Positions 46,551-55,245 of a stretch of DNA of 64,000 bases are shown here, piece after piece. Below the pieces are notes generated by a model. It saw only the letters and a list, made by a program, of their open reading frames with translations, had not been told where the DNA came from and did not search any database. This DNA comes from Pseudoxanthomonas sp. GM95. GTDB lineage: Bacteria > Pseudomonadota > Gammaproteobacteria > Xanthomonadales > Xanthomonadaceae. The translations under genes and the position numbers were made by a program. Position 1 is the first letter of the stretch. Each line of letters begins with the position of its first letter. The DNA lies in assembly GCF_900109775.1 (NCBI RefSeq), contig NZ_FOAX01000002.1, positions 744,001 to 808,000 on the forward strand, read 5' to 3'.

Positions 46551-48683
46551 TTAGAAGCGGTATTCCAGCGTCGCCGTGGTGTTGCGCGGCGCGCCGTAGT
46601 AGCCGATCTGGTACAGGCTGCCGATGTACTTCTTGTCGGCGATGTTGTTGGCATTGACGCGCAGACTCAGGTCATCGGTGATGTTCCAGCCGACGAAGGC
46701 ATTGAAGATCGCATACGCATCCTGGTGAACGGTGTAGCCGCTGTAGCTGTCCGGGCCCGAAGTGGTGCCGGCCTGCCAGCGGGCACTGACGCCGTAGGAC
46801 AGCGCGGTGTAGCTGGGCAGGCGCGCGCTGATGGCCAGGTTGGCGGCGTTGCGGGCCACCCAGGGGAAGGTGTCGTCGCCGTTGTCGCCGTCCATCTTCA
46901 GGTGGGTGTAACCCAGCACCACGTCGAGGTTGTCGGTGACCTTGCCGGTGACCTCCAGCTCGACGCCGCGCGACTGCACGTCGACCGGCTCGTAGTAGTA
47001 GTTGCCGCTGGCCGGATCCAGGCCGCGGTAGGTCGCCAGCCCGTCCTGCTTGGCGTCGAACACCGCCAGCGTGGTCAGCAGGCGCTGGTCCAGCCAGTTG
47101 GCCTTGACGCCGACCTCGTAGTTCTTGCCCTTGGTCGGGTCCAGATAGACCTTGTTGATGTCGGTCTGGTCCTGCGGCTGGTAGATGTCCGAATAGCTCA
47201 CGTAGCCCAGCACGTCATCGCTGAAGTCCCAGGTGACGCCGGCGTACGGACTGGTGTGGCTGTCGCTCTGGCGATACAGCACGCCGCCGGTCTGGCCTTC
47301 GCGTTCGAAGGAGGTGTAGTTGAAGCCCACCATGGCCTTCAGACGCTCGGTCAGCGACACGCGGGTCACGCCGTAGGTGCGCTTGATGCGCTGGTTGGTG
47401 GTGTCGGGCACGGTGCGATCGCCCCAGGTCGGCTCGGCCACGACGTTGTTGGCGTACGGGAAGCCCGGCAGCACATCGAAGCCCGAGAACGCCGGGTTGT
47501 AGGTCGTGCCGCCGTGGCTCTGCGCCAGGCTGAAGCCGAGCATGGCTTCCTGGTCGCGGCCGAACAGCGAGTAGGTGCCGTTGAGTTCGGCGGTGCCCAG
47601 GTTGGCCGTGGTCTTGTCCTGGCCCTTGTACGGATAGCCGTTCAGGCCTTCATAGGTCACCGGGTCCAGGCCGGTGAAGGTGTAGGCGAAGAACAGCTGG
47701 TCGTCGCTGGTGGTGCGGCGGTAGTTGTAGGCCAGTTTCAGGCGCCAGTTGTCACTGAGCTGGTGGGTGTACTCCAGGAAACCGGTCTGGTTGTTGCTGT
47801 TCCAGTAGGTCCAGTCCTGGGTGGTCGAGGCGCTGCGATCCCAGGCGACCTGGCCACCGCCGACAGTGTTGAAGGTCAGCGCGCCCCACATGTTGCCGGT
47901 GCTGTTGGCCTGCTGGTACGAGTAACCGGCGGTCAGGGTGCCGTTCTCGCCGATCTGGCCATCGACCACGCCGTAGAGGTAGGTGCGCTCCTTGTCGTAG
48001 TCGCGCAGGTACGAGCCGCCGTCTTCATGCGCGGCGACCACGCGCACCGCCCAGGTGCCGTCGGTGGTGATCGGCGAGGAATAGTCGACCGTTTCGCGCT
48101 TGGTGCCCCAGGAGCCGTAGCTGACCGAGACCGAGCCTTCCTCATCGTTGGTCGGGCGCTTACGCACGTAGTTGATGGTGCCGGCGGCGTTGCCTACGCC
48201 GGTCAGCAGGCCGTTGGCGCCGCGGATGACTTCGATCTTGTCGTAGCCGAACGAATCCATCGCGCCGGTGACGATGCCCCAGCCGTTGGGCAGGCCGATG
48301 CCGTCGATCTGCGTGTTGACGATCTCGAAGCCACGCGAGATGTAGTTGGTGCGGTTGGTTTCCCACTCCTCGACCTGGATGCCCGGCGACAGGCGCAGCG
48401 CATCGTTGAGGTTGTTGGCACCGAAGTTGTCCATCTGCTCGCGGCTGACCACGCTGATCGACTGCGGCGTGTCCTTGATCGCCAGATCGAGGTTGGTTGC
48501 GCCGTTGCTGACGCGCTCGGCGCGCTGGGCGACGACCAGGACCTTGTCCAGATCCTTGGCGTCGGCTGCATCGGCAGCGGCGTCACCGGCAGGCTGCGCA
48601 ACGGCCTGGAAGGCGGCAAACAAGCCGAGCGCCAGCAGGGACAGGCGCGGCAGGGCGGCGGGAGAGGGCGAAGGACGGGTCAT
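46551..48683 (-). CDS. TonB-dependent siderophore receptor
   Basis: This 710-residue outer-membrane receptor is of the same siderophore type as the convergent one. The signal peptide ends at about 29 (AFQAVAQ). The plug includes DLAIKDTPQSISVVS, SRGFEIVNTQIDGIGLP and EVIRGANGLLTGVGNAAGT. The barrel ends NTTATLEYRF. It has its own Fur-like site and terminator. The two receptors are convergent paralogues, not a tandem duplication, and differ clearly in the loops, so they probably take different ferric ligands. Confidence 0.93.
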   Translation of the reverse strand: MTRPSPSPAALPRLSLLALGLFAAFQAVAQPAGDAAADAADAKDLDKVLVVAQRAERVSNGATNLDLAIKDTPQSISVVSREQMDNFGANNLNDALRLSPGIQVEEWETNRTNYISRGFEIVNTQIDGIGLPNGWGIVTGAMDSFGYDKIEVIRGANGLLTGVGNAAGTINYVRKRPTNDEEGSVSVSYGSWGTKRETVDYSSPITTDGTWAVRVVAAHEDGGSYLRDYDKERTYLYGVVDGQIGENGTLTAGYSYQQANSTGNMWGALTFNTVGGGQVAWDRSASTTQDWTYWNSNNQTGFLEYTHQLSDNWRLKLAYNYRRTTSDDQLFFAYTFTGLDPVTYEGLNGYPYKGQDKTTANLGTAELNGTYSLFGRDQEAMLGFSLAQSHGGTTYNPAFSGFDVLPGFPYANNVVAEPTWGDRTVPDTTNQRIKRTYGVTRVSLTERLKAMVGFNYTSFEREGQTGGVLYRQSDSHTSPYAGVTWDFSDDVLGYVSYSDIYQPQDQTDINKVYLDPTKGKNYEVGVKANWLDQRLLTTLAVFDAKQDGLATYRGLDPASGNYYYEPVDVQSRGVELEVTGKVTDNLDVVLGYTHLKMDGDNGDDTFPWVARNAANLAISARLPSYTALSYGVSARWQAGTTSGPDSYSGYTVHQDAYAIFNAFVGWNITDDLSLRVNANNIADKKYIGSLYQIGYYGAPRNTTATLEYRF

Positions 48684-48742
48684 GGAGGGGTCCAGATGGT
48701 TAAGGAATGGTGAGCGGCGGTCCGCGTGCGGGCGGCATAGTA

Positions 48743-48760
48743 AATGAAAATGATTCGCGT
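48743..48760 (-). promoter_or_regulatory. Fur-box-like site before the second siderophore receptor
   Basis: On the minus strand this reads ACGCGAATCATTTTCATT, identical over 18 bases to 43761-43778. It lies about 60 bases before the receptor start. Identity of the site, with different flanks, supports a shared iron-responsive regulator. Confidence 0.7.
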
Positions 48761-48827
48761 TTTATATTTTTGTGATGTCGATGCATGTCTTGGGCGACAA
48801 ACGGCGTCCCGGTTGCATTCCTGGCCC

Positions 48828-48879
48828 TTGACAGGCTTTCGATTACGGGTGTAATTTCAATAAAAATTACAGGCGTAAA
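48828..48879 (+). promoter_or_regulatory. blaI promoter with two TTAC-N4-GTAA dyads
   Basis: A promoter of TTGACA (48828-48833), 18 bases, TAATTT (48852-48857) is overlaid by ATTAC-GGGT-GTAAT (48842-48855) and followed by ATTAC-AGGC-GTAAA (48866-48879). The two dyads are 24 bases apart centre to centre. BlaI/MecI repressors bind short dyads in tandem over their own promoter, so this is the likely autoregulatory operator. Confidence 0.7.
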
Positions 48880-48883
48880 CGCA

Positions 48884-49252
48884 ATGGCGATCAGCGAAGC
48901 CGAAGCCGTGGTGATGGAGGTGCTATGGGACCGCAGTCCGCAGGGCGCCGATGAGGTGGTCGCCGCGCTGGCCAGTCGCAACGACTGGGCCGAACCGACC
49001 ATCAAGACCCTGCTCAACCGTCTGCTCAACAAGGGGGCTATCGCGGCGACCAGGGACGGGCGCCGGTATCTGTATTCGCCGGTGCTGACCCGCCAGGCCT
49101 GGGTGCAGCAGCAGAGCGAAGGCCTGTTGGAGCGGGTGTTCGGCGGGCGCGTGGCGCCGCTGGTGGCGCATTTTTCAGAGCGCGGAAAACTCTCGGCGCA
49201 GGACATCGCCGATCTCAAACGTCTCGTACAGGAGTTGGACGATGAGCAGTGA
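48884..49252 (+). CDS. blaI: BlaI/MecI/CopY-family repressor
   Basis: This 122-residue winged-helix repressor has the family start AISEAEAVVMEVLWDRSPQGADEV cut here to its key words: EAEAVVMEVLW, then the recognition helix WAEPTIKTLLNRLLNKG, and a C-terminal dimerisation helix. BlaI-type repressors are inactivated by the partner M56 sensor protease. The frame is open to 48785, but the ATG at 48884 gives the normal length and leaves the operator region upstream free. It overlaps the M56 gene by 11 bases. The target may be broader than beta-lactamase, since none is encoded here. Confidence 0.9.
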   Translation: MAISEAEAVVMEVLWDRSPQGADEVVAALASRNDWAEPTIKTLLNRLLNKGAIAATRDGRRYLYSPVLTRQAWVQQQSEGLLERVFGGRVAPLVAHFSERGKLSAQDIADLKRLVQELDDEQ

Positions 49253-51296
49253 ACTGATCGCGGTGTTGATCGAGACCACGCTGGCCAGCAGCGCGGCGTT
49301 GCTCCTGGTGCTGGCGCTGCGCAGGCCGATGCGCGTTGCCTTCGGCGCGGGTGCGACCTACGGCCTGTGGGCGCTGGTGCCGATCGCGCTGGTCGCGGTG
49401 CTGCTGCCCGCGCCGGTGCGACCGGCCGTGCTGGTGCCGATGGTCGCCAAGGTCGGCGAGGCACAGGCGCTCGAGGCGGTGCCGGTCGCATCGTCCGTGC
49501 CTTGGATGCCGGTGTTGATCGCGATTTGGGTCATCGGTGCGCTTGCGGTGGCCTGCGTACAGGCGTGGCAGCAGCGGCGCTTCCTGCAGCGGCTTGGTCC
49601 GCTGCGCATGCACGCGCACGGGCTTGGCGTGGCCGCGACCAGCGCAGGGCTGCCGGCCGTGACCGGCGTGCTGCGTCCGCGCATCGTGCTGCCGGCCGAT
49701 TTCCTGCAGCGCTACGACGTCGATGAGCGCGCGCTGGTCGTCGCGCACGAGCGCCAGCACATCGCGCGCGGCGACCTGCCGTGCAATGCGCTGGTCGCGC
49801 TGCTGCGCTGCGCGTACTGGTTCAACCCGCTGCTGCACTGGGCCGTGGCGCGCTATCGCCATGACCAGGAACTGGCTTGCGACGCCCGCGTGCTGCAGCG
49901 CCATCCGCACGCCCGCCGCACCTACGCCCAGGCCATGCTCAAGACGCAGCTGGATGCCTTCGCCTTGCCAGTGGGCTGTCACTGGCACACCCACCCGATC
50001 AAGGAGCGGATCGCCATGTTGAAACGTCCCAGTCCCCGCCGGTGGCAGACCGGTTTATCGAGCGCATTGTTGCTGGCGTTGTTTGCCGGCGGTGGGTATG
50101 CGGCTTGGGCGCAGCAGCCTGCGGTCGCAGCTGCCACGCCGAATGCCGCGACCGCGCCGCAATACAGTCTGAAATTCGACCTCACGGTGGACGGCGAGCA
50201 AAGCAACTTCGAGATGCGCGGTCGGGCAAAAGTGCCGATGGCGTTCAAGGTCGAGACCAAAGCCGGCAATCAGTGGGATTGCGAGATCACGCCGGAAGCG
50301 TACGGCGATGGGCTGGTCAAACTGAGCATGTCGATCAAGCGCAACGGCGAGGAGACCGCAACGCCGGTGCTGATCACACGGGAAGGCGTGGCCGCGTCGG
50401 TCAAGCAACAGCCGGAGGCCGGCGATACCACCGCGGCAGCATTCGAAGTGTCAGTGGTCGCCAACACAACAGGTCAATCGGTTTCGGCGTTGCAAGACAA
50501 ACCATTGACCCTGCCGGGTGGTCCGGTGTTCTCAGGGAACGTCAGGGTGGCGTCGCAGGGGCAGGGCTTGCCAACAACGGTGGATGGAGACAGCGCCGCT
50601 GGCTTTTATCCCCAAGCCCGCCCAGAGCATCGTCCGCCTCCGCTTTATCCAGTTGATGCAGCACAAAATGGCGTGACAGGGCACGTCGTCCTGCTGGTTG
50701 ATGTGGCCGCCGATGGGCATGTGGTCGATGCGACGGTCTCGCAAGCCGAGCCGGCAGGTGTGTTCGAAGCGGCTGCACTACAGGCCGTGCGCAATTGGAT
50801 GTTCAATCCTGCAATGAAGGATGGGAAGCACGTTGCCGGCCGCGTCCGCGTTCCAATCGATTTTGATATCGACCCGCAGGATCCAACGGCGACCACCATG
50901 GCCGGTGGCGTCAAGCGCGCGGACTACGGCTGGTACAAGACCGACCTGCAAAAGGGCGAGACACGTGACATGCGCTGCGACGTGCTGGTGATGGGCGAGA
51001 AGGGCAAGGAGCAGGACGCCGCGTGTGGCATTCGCAAGCCCGTGGTCGAGAAGGCTTCTTCCGTTACACCGGCTGGAACGAAAATCCTTGCGGATGTTGT
51101 CCCGGATGGGACGACCTCGAACGTGCACCTGGACACCGATCGCAAGCCTGATGAACGCGAGCGCGCCATCATGGCGGCGCTTTCGCAGTTCCGTCAGACT
51201 CCGCCGATGAAAGATGGCTTGGCCGTGGCGGGACAGGTTGCTATCGATACGCGGCAGGCGATCGATGCGCCGCCCGGCTTCTTGGTGGGCCGCTGA
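49242..51296 (+). CDS. M56 (BlaR1-type) sensor metallopeptidase with TonB-like C-terminus
   Basis: This 684-residue membrane protein has three N-terminal transmembrane helices and a cytoplasmic M56 zinc-protease domain with HERQH at 169-173 and the third ligand Glu210 in HDQELACD. A fourth helix lies near 270-290. The periplasmic part is not a penicillin-binding domain but a novel region followed by a TonB C-terminal-like domain (PPLYPVDAAQNGVTGHVVLLV, then FEAAALQAVRNWMFNP). So it would sense something other than a beta-lactam and cleave BlaI. The last 150 residues are extra. It overlaps the next gene by one base (TGATG). Confidence 0.85.
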   Translation: MSSELIAVLIETTLASSAALLLVLALRRPMRVAFGAGATYGLWALVPIALVAVLLPAPVRPAVLVPMVAKVGEAQALEAVPVASSVPWMPVLIAIWVIGALAVACVQAWQQRRFLQRLGPLRMHAHGLGVAATSAGLPAVTGVLRPRIVLPADFLQRYDVDERALVVAHERQHIARGDLPCNALVALLRCAYWFNPLLHWAVARYRHDQELACDARVLQRHPHARRTYAQAMLKTQLDAFALPVGCHWHTHPIKERIAMLKRPSPRRWQTGLSSALLLALFAGGGYAAWAQQPAVAAATPNAATAPQYSLKFDLTVDGEQSNFEMRGRAKVPMAFKVETKAGNQWDCEITPEAYGDGLVKLSMSIKRNGEETATPVLITREGVAASVKQQPEAGDTTAAAFEVSVVANTTGQSVSALQDKPLTLPGGPVFSGNVRVASQGQGLPTTVDGDSAAGFYPQARPEHRPPPLYPVDAAQNGVTGHVVLLVDVAADGHVVDATVSQAEPAGVFEAAALQAVRNWMFNPAMKDGKHVAGRVRVPIDFDIDPQDPTATTMAGGVKRADYGWYKTDLQKGETRDMRCDVLVMGEKGKEQDAACGIRKPVVEKASSVTPAGTKILADVVPDGTTSNVHLDTDRKPDERERAIMAALSQFRQTPPMKDGLAVAGQVAIDTRQAIDAPPGFLVGR

Positions 51297-51883
51297 TGCA
51301 AGCACGTCTGGGGTCATGCATCGCAATTGCTTTGTTTCTTTCAGGCTGCGCCACGCACCCGGTTGCCGATTCTCCCGACGCCACCACCCGCAACACCAAC
51401 GTCGACCAGCGGATGTTGACGCCCGAAGGTGATGGCGGTGCTTCGGGCAAGATCGAGCGTTACGAACTGGCGCCAACCGAAGTCTTCCGCATGCCGGCGC
51501 CGACCGAAGCGGGCAATCCGGAGCTGCGGGCGGATTCGCCGCGACAGACGCTGGCACCGACGACGGTCTGCGCACGGGTGGTGCTCGATGCGCAGGGCGA
51601 CGTGCAGCGTGCGGAGCTGCTGGACGACCGCGAAGACTGCGCGGCGGGTGCGCAGGCCAGCAACGCGGATCTAGTGCAGGCGATGCTGGGAAAGGTGCGG
51701 CAATGGCGCTTTGCGCCCGCGGCGCTCTGCCATTTCGCCGCAGATCATCCGCCGGCCGACAGCACCAGTTGCGAAGGCGCGCAGTCGGTTGAGCCGGTGC
51801 CGGTGACGCTGTTGTATGCCTTCACCTTCGCGGTGGAGCAGGGGCACGTGCATGTCGAATCGGGTGGTATGGGCGGGCGATAG
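51296..51883 (+). CDS. lipoprotein of the blaI-M56 operon
   Basis: This 195-residue protein has a lipoprotein signal with lipobox LSGC (Cys at about 18). Its later part (TVCARVVLDAQGDVQRAELLDD and VRQWRFAPA) resembles a degenerate TonB C-terminal domain, like the end of the M56 protein encoded just before it. It may be a paralogue of that domain working with the sensor in the periplasm. Its function is not known. The start overlaps the previous stop by one base. Confidence 0.75.
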   Translation: MQARLGSCIAIALFLSGCATHPVADSPDATTRNTNVDQRMLTPEGDGGASGKIERYELAPTEVFRMPAPTEAGNPELRADSPRQTLAPTTVCARVVLDAQGDVQRAELLDDREDCAAGAQASNADLVQAMLGKVRQWRFAPAALCHFAADHPPADSTSCEGAQSVEPVPVTLLYAFTFAVEQGHVHVESGGMGGR

Positions 51884-51906
51884 CCCACTATTGCATCCCA
51901 GGCTGT

Positions 51907-51974
51907 TGTGGGAGCCGATTCATCGGCGAAGGGCTCTTCTGACGGGCCGCATCGCCGATGAATCGGCTCCCACA
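51907..51974. repeat. REP-like doublet (inverted pair of palindromes)
   Basis: A 23-base arm at 51907-51929 is repeated exactly in inverted form at 51952-51974 with a 22-base loop. Each arm also contains its own small palindrome, GCCGAT-TC-ATCGGC. A GTGGGAGC head on a short imperfect palindrome, in head-to-head pairs between convergent genes, is the typical form of REP/BIME elements in Xanthomonads and Pseudomonads. It may also act as a bidirectional terminator. Confidence 0.8.
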
Positions 51975-51989
51975 TGAGCACAAGCGAAG

Positions 51990-52547
51990 TTAGAGCATCT
52001 CCGGCTTGAACAGCCGCCGCCGTGAGCGCTCGTTGCCCGAGACCATGAACTGTCCTTCGCCGCGGTAGTGGACGGTGCGCGGATTCTTGGGTGTCGGCGC
52101 GACGTGCGCCTTCACCACTTCCCAGACGAACAGGTTGTAACGCTCCACCAGGGCGTCATCGTGTAGGCGGCATTCGAAACTGGCGTGGCATTGCGCGATC
52201 AAGGGCGCGTCCACGTGGGTGGCAGGTTGTGCGGTCAGGCCGAAGGCGTCGAACTTGTCGACCTCATCGCCGCTGCAGTTGCCGATGCGCACCACGGTGT
52301 CCAGCAGCGGCTCGGTTGGCAGGTTGATCACACATTGCCGGCTGGCCCGCACCAGCTCGAAGCTGCGATTGCCACTGGCGATCACGCACGCCAGCAGCGA
52401 CGGCGAGAACTCCATGACCATGTGCCAGCCCATCGTCATGATGTCGCGCTGGCCGTCGTGCGCGGAACTCACCAGCACCACCGGGCCGGGTTCCAGGAAG
52501 CGGCGCACCTGGTGCACCGGGAAATCCCTTTTGCGAGCGATCTTCAT
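51990..52547 (-). CDS. flavin reductase-like, FMN-binding protein
   Basis: This 185-residue protein has the flavin-reductase-like split-barrel fold: VVLVSSAHDGQRDIMTMGWH near the start, SPSLLACVIASGNRSFELVR at the FMN site, and CVINLPTEPL. Such proteins bind FMN and reduce it or work as small flavoenzymes. The frame is open far upstream, but the ATG at 52547 gives the family length. It lies downstream of modC in the same direction with a 71-base gap that holds a seven-base hairpin (52586-52604), so cotranscription is possible. Confidence 0.85.
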   Translation of the reverse strand: MKIARKRDFPVHQVRRFLEPGPVVLVSSAHDGQRDIMTMGWHMVMEFSPSLLACVIASGNRSFELVRASRQCVINLPTEPLLDTVVRIGNCSGDEVDKFDAFGLTAQPATHVDAPLIAQCHASFECRLHDDALVERYNLFVWEVVKAHVAPTPKNPRTVHYRGEGQFMVSGNERSRRRLFKPEML

Positions 52548-52618
52548 CGGCGGCCTTGGCGTGGAAGCAGCGTCCACTACACCAGCGCGGCCGTGCAGGC
52601 CGCGTCCACCACGGCCGC

Positions 52619-53236
52619 TCAGTCCAGCACGTGCACCGCGTCGGCCAGCTGCTGCACCTCGTCGGGCTGGTGGCTGACGTAGACCATCGGCAGGCCGGTC
52701 TCGGTGCAGACCCGGCGCAGGTAGGGAATCAGCTCGCCGCGACGCTGTGCATCCAGCGCGGACAGCGGTTCGTCCAGCAGCAACAAGGCGGGTTGCGACA
52801 GCAATGCGCGGCCGATCGCCACGCGCTGGGCTTCGCCGCCGGAGAGGTTGCGCGGGCGTCGCTGTAGCAATGGAGAAATGCCAAGCAGCTCGACCACCGC
52901 ATCGAACCCGAACTGCGTTGCGCGCGCCGGTGCGTGGCGGCCATAGCGCAGGTTGGCGTTGATATCCAGGTGCGGAAACAGCCGCGCTTCCTGGAACACA
53001 TAGCCGATGCGGCGCTGATGCACGGACGTGTTGATGCGCCCGGTGCTGTCGAATAGCACCCGGTCTTCCACCGCGATCCGGCCACTCGTCGGACGCAACA
53101 GCCCGGCGATGGCGTTGAGCACGCTGGTCTTGCCGGCACCGGATGGCCCAGTCAGCGCGAGCACGCGCGCATCGCTGGCGATCCGCACCTGGCGCTGGAA
53201 GCCACCGCGCTGCAGCTGGATGTCCACCTCCAGCAT
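52619..53236 (-). CDS. modC: molybdate ABC transporter ATPase, short form
   Basis: This 205-residue ABC ATPase has all working motifs: GPSGAGKT (Walker A), LSGGEAQRVAIGRALL (signature), LLLLDEPLSALD (Walker B and D-loop) and VYVSHQ (H-loop). The usual ModC is about 350 residues with a C-terminal molybdate-binding TOBE/Mop domain, which is absent here; the gene ends right after the H-loop region. The 71 bases that follow leave no room for a broken remainder, so this is a true short form. Its ATG overlaps the modB stop. Confidence 0.9.
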   Translation of the reverse strand: MLEVDIQLQRGGFQRQVRIASDARVLALTGPSGAGKTSVLNAIAGLLRPTSGRIAVEDRVLFDSTGRINTSVHQRRIGYVFQEARLFPHLDINANLRYGRHAPARATQFGFDAVVELLGISPLLQRRPRNLSGGEAQRVAIGRALLSQPALLLLDEPLSALDAQRRGELIPYLRRVCTETGLPMVYVSHQPDEVQQLADAVHVLD

Positions 53237-53934
53237 CACAGCACCTCTGCCTCGTGCCCGCGCTGGCGGCGCACCAGCCATTCGGACAGCACCAGCGCGC
53301 CCAGCGAAATGCACAGCGACACCGCGGCCAGGCGCCAGATGCCGTGTTCGCCGCCGGGCACCTGCAGCAGGCTGTAGATCGCCGCCGAGACCGTCTGGGT
53401 CTGGCCGGGGATGTTGGAGACGAAGGTGATGGTGGCGCCGAATTCGCCCAGCGCCTTGGCAAATGCCAGCACCGCGCCGGCGACCAGGCCCGGCCATGCC
53501 AGCGGCAGGGTGATCGTTAGGAACACCTTCCACGGCGGCGCGCCAAGCGTGGCGGCGGCGTGTTCCAGGCGGCAATCGACCTGTTCGATCGATAGCCGGA
53601 TGGCGCGCACCATTAGCGGAAAGCCCATCACCGCGCAGGCCAGCGCCGCGCCGGTCCAGCGGAAGGCGAAGCGGATGCCCAGGTGTTCCAGTAGCCACGC
53701 GCCGATCACCCCGCGCGTGCCCATCGTCACCAGCAACACGTAGCCGATCACCACCGGCGGCAAGACCAGCGGCAGGTGGATCACCGCATCCAGCAGCGTG
53801 CGGCCGACGAAGCGCTTGCGCGCCAGCAGCCAGGCCACGGCGATGGCCGGCGGCAGGCTGGCCAGCGCGCCGACCGCCGCCACCTTCAGGCTGAGGTGGA
53901 TGGCGACCAGTTCGTCAGGCGAGAACGCGAACAC
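53236..53934 (-). CDS. modB: molybdate ABC transporter permease
   Basis: This 232-residue inner-membrane permease has five or six transmembrane helices and the conserved cytoplasmic loop EHAAATLGAPPWKVFLTITLPLA cut here to its core, AATLGAPPWKVF, which contacts the ATPase. GEFGATITF follows. It starts with GTG three bases after the modA stop, and its stop overlaps modC by one base. Confidence 0.93.
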   Translation of the reverse strand: MFAFSPDELVAIHLSLKVAAVGALASLPPAIAVAWLLARKRFVGRTLLDAVIHLPLVLPPVVIGYVLLVTMGTRGVIGAWLLEHLGIRFAFRWTGAALACAVMGFPLMVRAIRLSIEQVDCRLEHAAATLGAPPWKVFLTITLPLAWPGLVAGAVLAFAKALGEFGATITFVSNIPGQTQTVSAAIYSLLQVPGGEHGIWRLAAVSLCISLGALVLSEWLVRRQRGHEAEVL

Positions 53935-53937
53935 GCC

Positions 53938-54720
53938 TTACTTCAGGACCGTGAAGCCGCGCTTTTCGAAGATGGCCTTGGCCGGCGCCGTGCCCAGCCA
54001 GGTGACAAAGGCCTTGCGCGACGGCGCGGTGCCGGTGGTCAGGCTGGCGACCGGGTAGACGATGGCCGGATGGCTGGTCGCCGGGAAGGTATCGACCACG
54101 CGCACGCCCGGGTCGGCGGCCGCGTCGGAGCCGTAGACGATGCCCAGCGGGGCTTCGCCGCGCGAGACCAGCAGCAGTGCCGAACGCACGCTGTCCGATT
54201 CGGCCAGCTTGGCCTGCACGCCGTCCCACAGCTTCAGCGATTCCAGCGCCGACTTGGCGTACTTGCCGGCCGGCACGCTGCTGACCTGGCCCACGGCCAG
54301 GCGGCCGTCGCCGAGCGCCTTCACCAGCGCGCCGGGCTGGGTGACCTTGAGCTGGGTGGCACTGGCCTTGGGTGCCACCAGCACCAGGGTGTTGCCGAGC
54401 AGGCTGCGGCGGGTGGCGGTATCGACCAGCTTGCGTTCCTGCAGGTAGTCCATCCATTGCAGGTCGGCGGAGATGAAGACATCGGCCGGCGCGCCCTGTT
54501 CGACCTGCTTGGCCAGGGTGGAACTGGCCGCGTAGGAGACAGTGACCGGCGTGCCCGTGGTCTTCTGGTACAGCGCGGCGGCCTCGTCCATCGATTCCTT
54601 GAGGCTGGCGGCGGCGAAAACGGTGACCGGCGTGGTGTCGGCGGCCTGGACGGCAAAGGTGCTGGCGGCGGCCAGCAGCAGGACGCCGGTGCGCAGCAGG
54701 CGCGAAGCAAGACGTGTCAT
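53938..54720 (-). CDS. modA: molybdate-binding periplasmic protein
   Basis: This 260-residue solute-binding protein has a signal peptide ending at about 26 (STFAVQA). ModA motifs are [15 protein letters not shown] at the mature start, [26 protein letters not shown] and [13 protein letters not shown]. It delivers molybdate (or tungstate) to ModBC. It lies 48 bases after the oxidoreductase-like gene, under the ModE box. Confidence 0.95.
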   Translation of the reverse strand: MTRLASRLLRTGVLLLAAASTFAVQAADTTPVTVFAAASLKESMDEAAALYQKTTGTPVTVSYAASSTLAKQVEQGAPADVFISADLQWMDYLQERKLVDTATRRSLLGNTLVLVAPKASATQLKVTQPGALVKALGDGRLAVGQVSSVPAGKYAKSALESLKLWDGVQAKLAESDSVRSALLLVSRGEAPLGIVYGSDAAADPGVRVVDTFPATSHPAIVYPVASLTTGTAPSRKAFVTWLGTAPAKAIFEKRGFTVLK

Positions 54721-54768
54721 CGGAAGGATCCCCTCAAGTCGTGTGATGCAGCGGAAAGTGTCGCGCGC

Positions 54769-55236
54769 TCAGGGCGTGCGCACGGTGATGCGGTTGACCT
54801 GGCGCACCGAGCGCGCCGGACGGCCATCGCCGGGGACCAGCAGGCGCAGTGGACCGTCGTGCGCGTCCAGCGGCTTGCCGGCGCACTGGTCGGCGAGCAC
54901 GACCTGGGCCTTGCCCAGCGTGGCGTCCAGTTCGCCCAGCGAGAAGACCACGCGGTAGCCATCCGCCGCCTGCACCTCGACCACGCGCGCCAGCTGCGGG
55001 CCGCGCAGCGGCGTGGCCGGCATGGCCTGTGCCTTCTGCAGCAGCGCGGCCAGCGCGACGCCGCTGCAATCCAGCGCCTGGCCGTGCACGTCCATCTGCG
55101 CACGTTGGCGCGGCAGATCGCGCAGCGCGGCGGCATCGAGCGGCACGCTGATCGCGGCGTCATCCGAAGCCGCGAAGGCGGACACGGCCGGGAGCGCGGA
55201 CAGCGCGGCAAGCAGCAGGACGGCGAAGGCTTTCAT
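54769..55236 (-). CDS. small exported molybdopterin-oxidoreductase-like protein
   Basis: This 155-residue protein has a signal peptide (LLLAALSALPAVSAFA) and a short region that resembles part of the sulfite-oxidase molybdopterin domain: a central ALDCSGVALAALLQ, then DGYRVVFSLGELDATLG and the end GPLRLLVPGDGRPARSVRQV. It is less than half the length of a full YedY-like enzyme, so it may not hold the cofactor itself. It is the first gene after the ModE box and so is probably repressed with modABC when molybdate is plentiful. Confidence 0.7.
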   Translation of the reverse strand: MKAFAVLLLAALSALPAVSAFAASDDAAISVPLDAAALRDLPRQRAQMDVHGQALDCSGVALAALLQKAQAMPATPLRGPQLARVVEVQAADGYRVVFSLGELDATLGKAQVVLADQCAGKPLDAHDGPLRLLVPGDGRPARSVRQVNRITVRTP

Positions 55237-55245
55237 CTGGACTCC

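Noticed and set aside
48884-51883. Beta-lactam resistance operon
   Set aside because: blaI and an M56 sensor are present, but there is no beta-lactamase or penicillin-binding sensor domain in the window.
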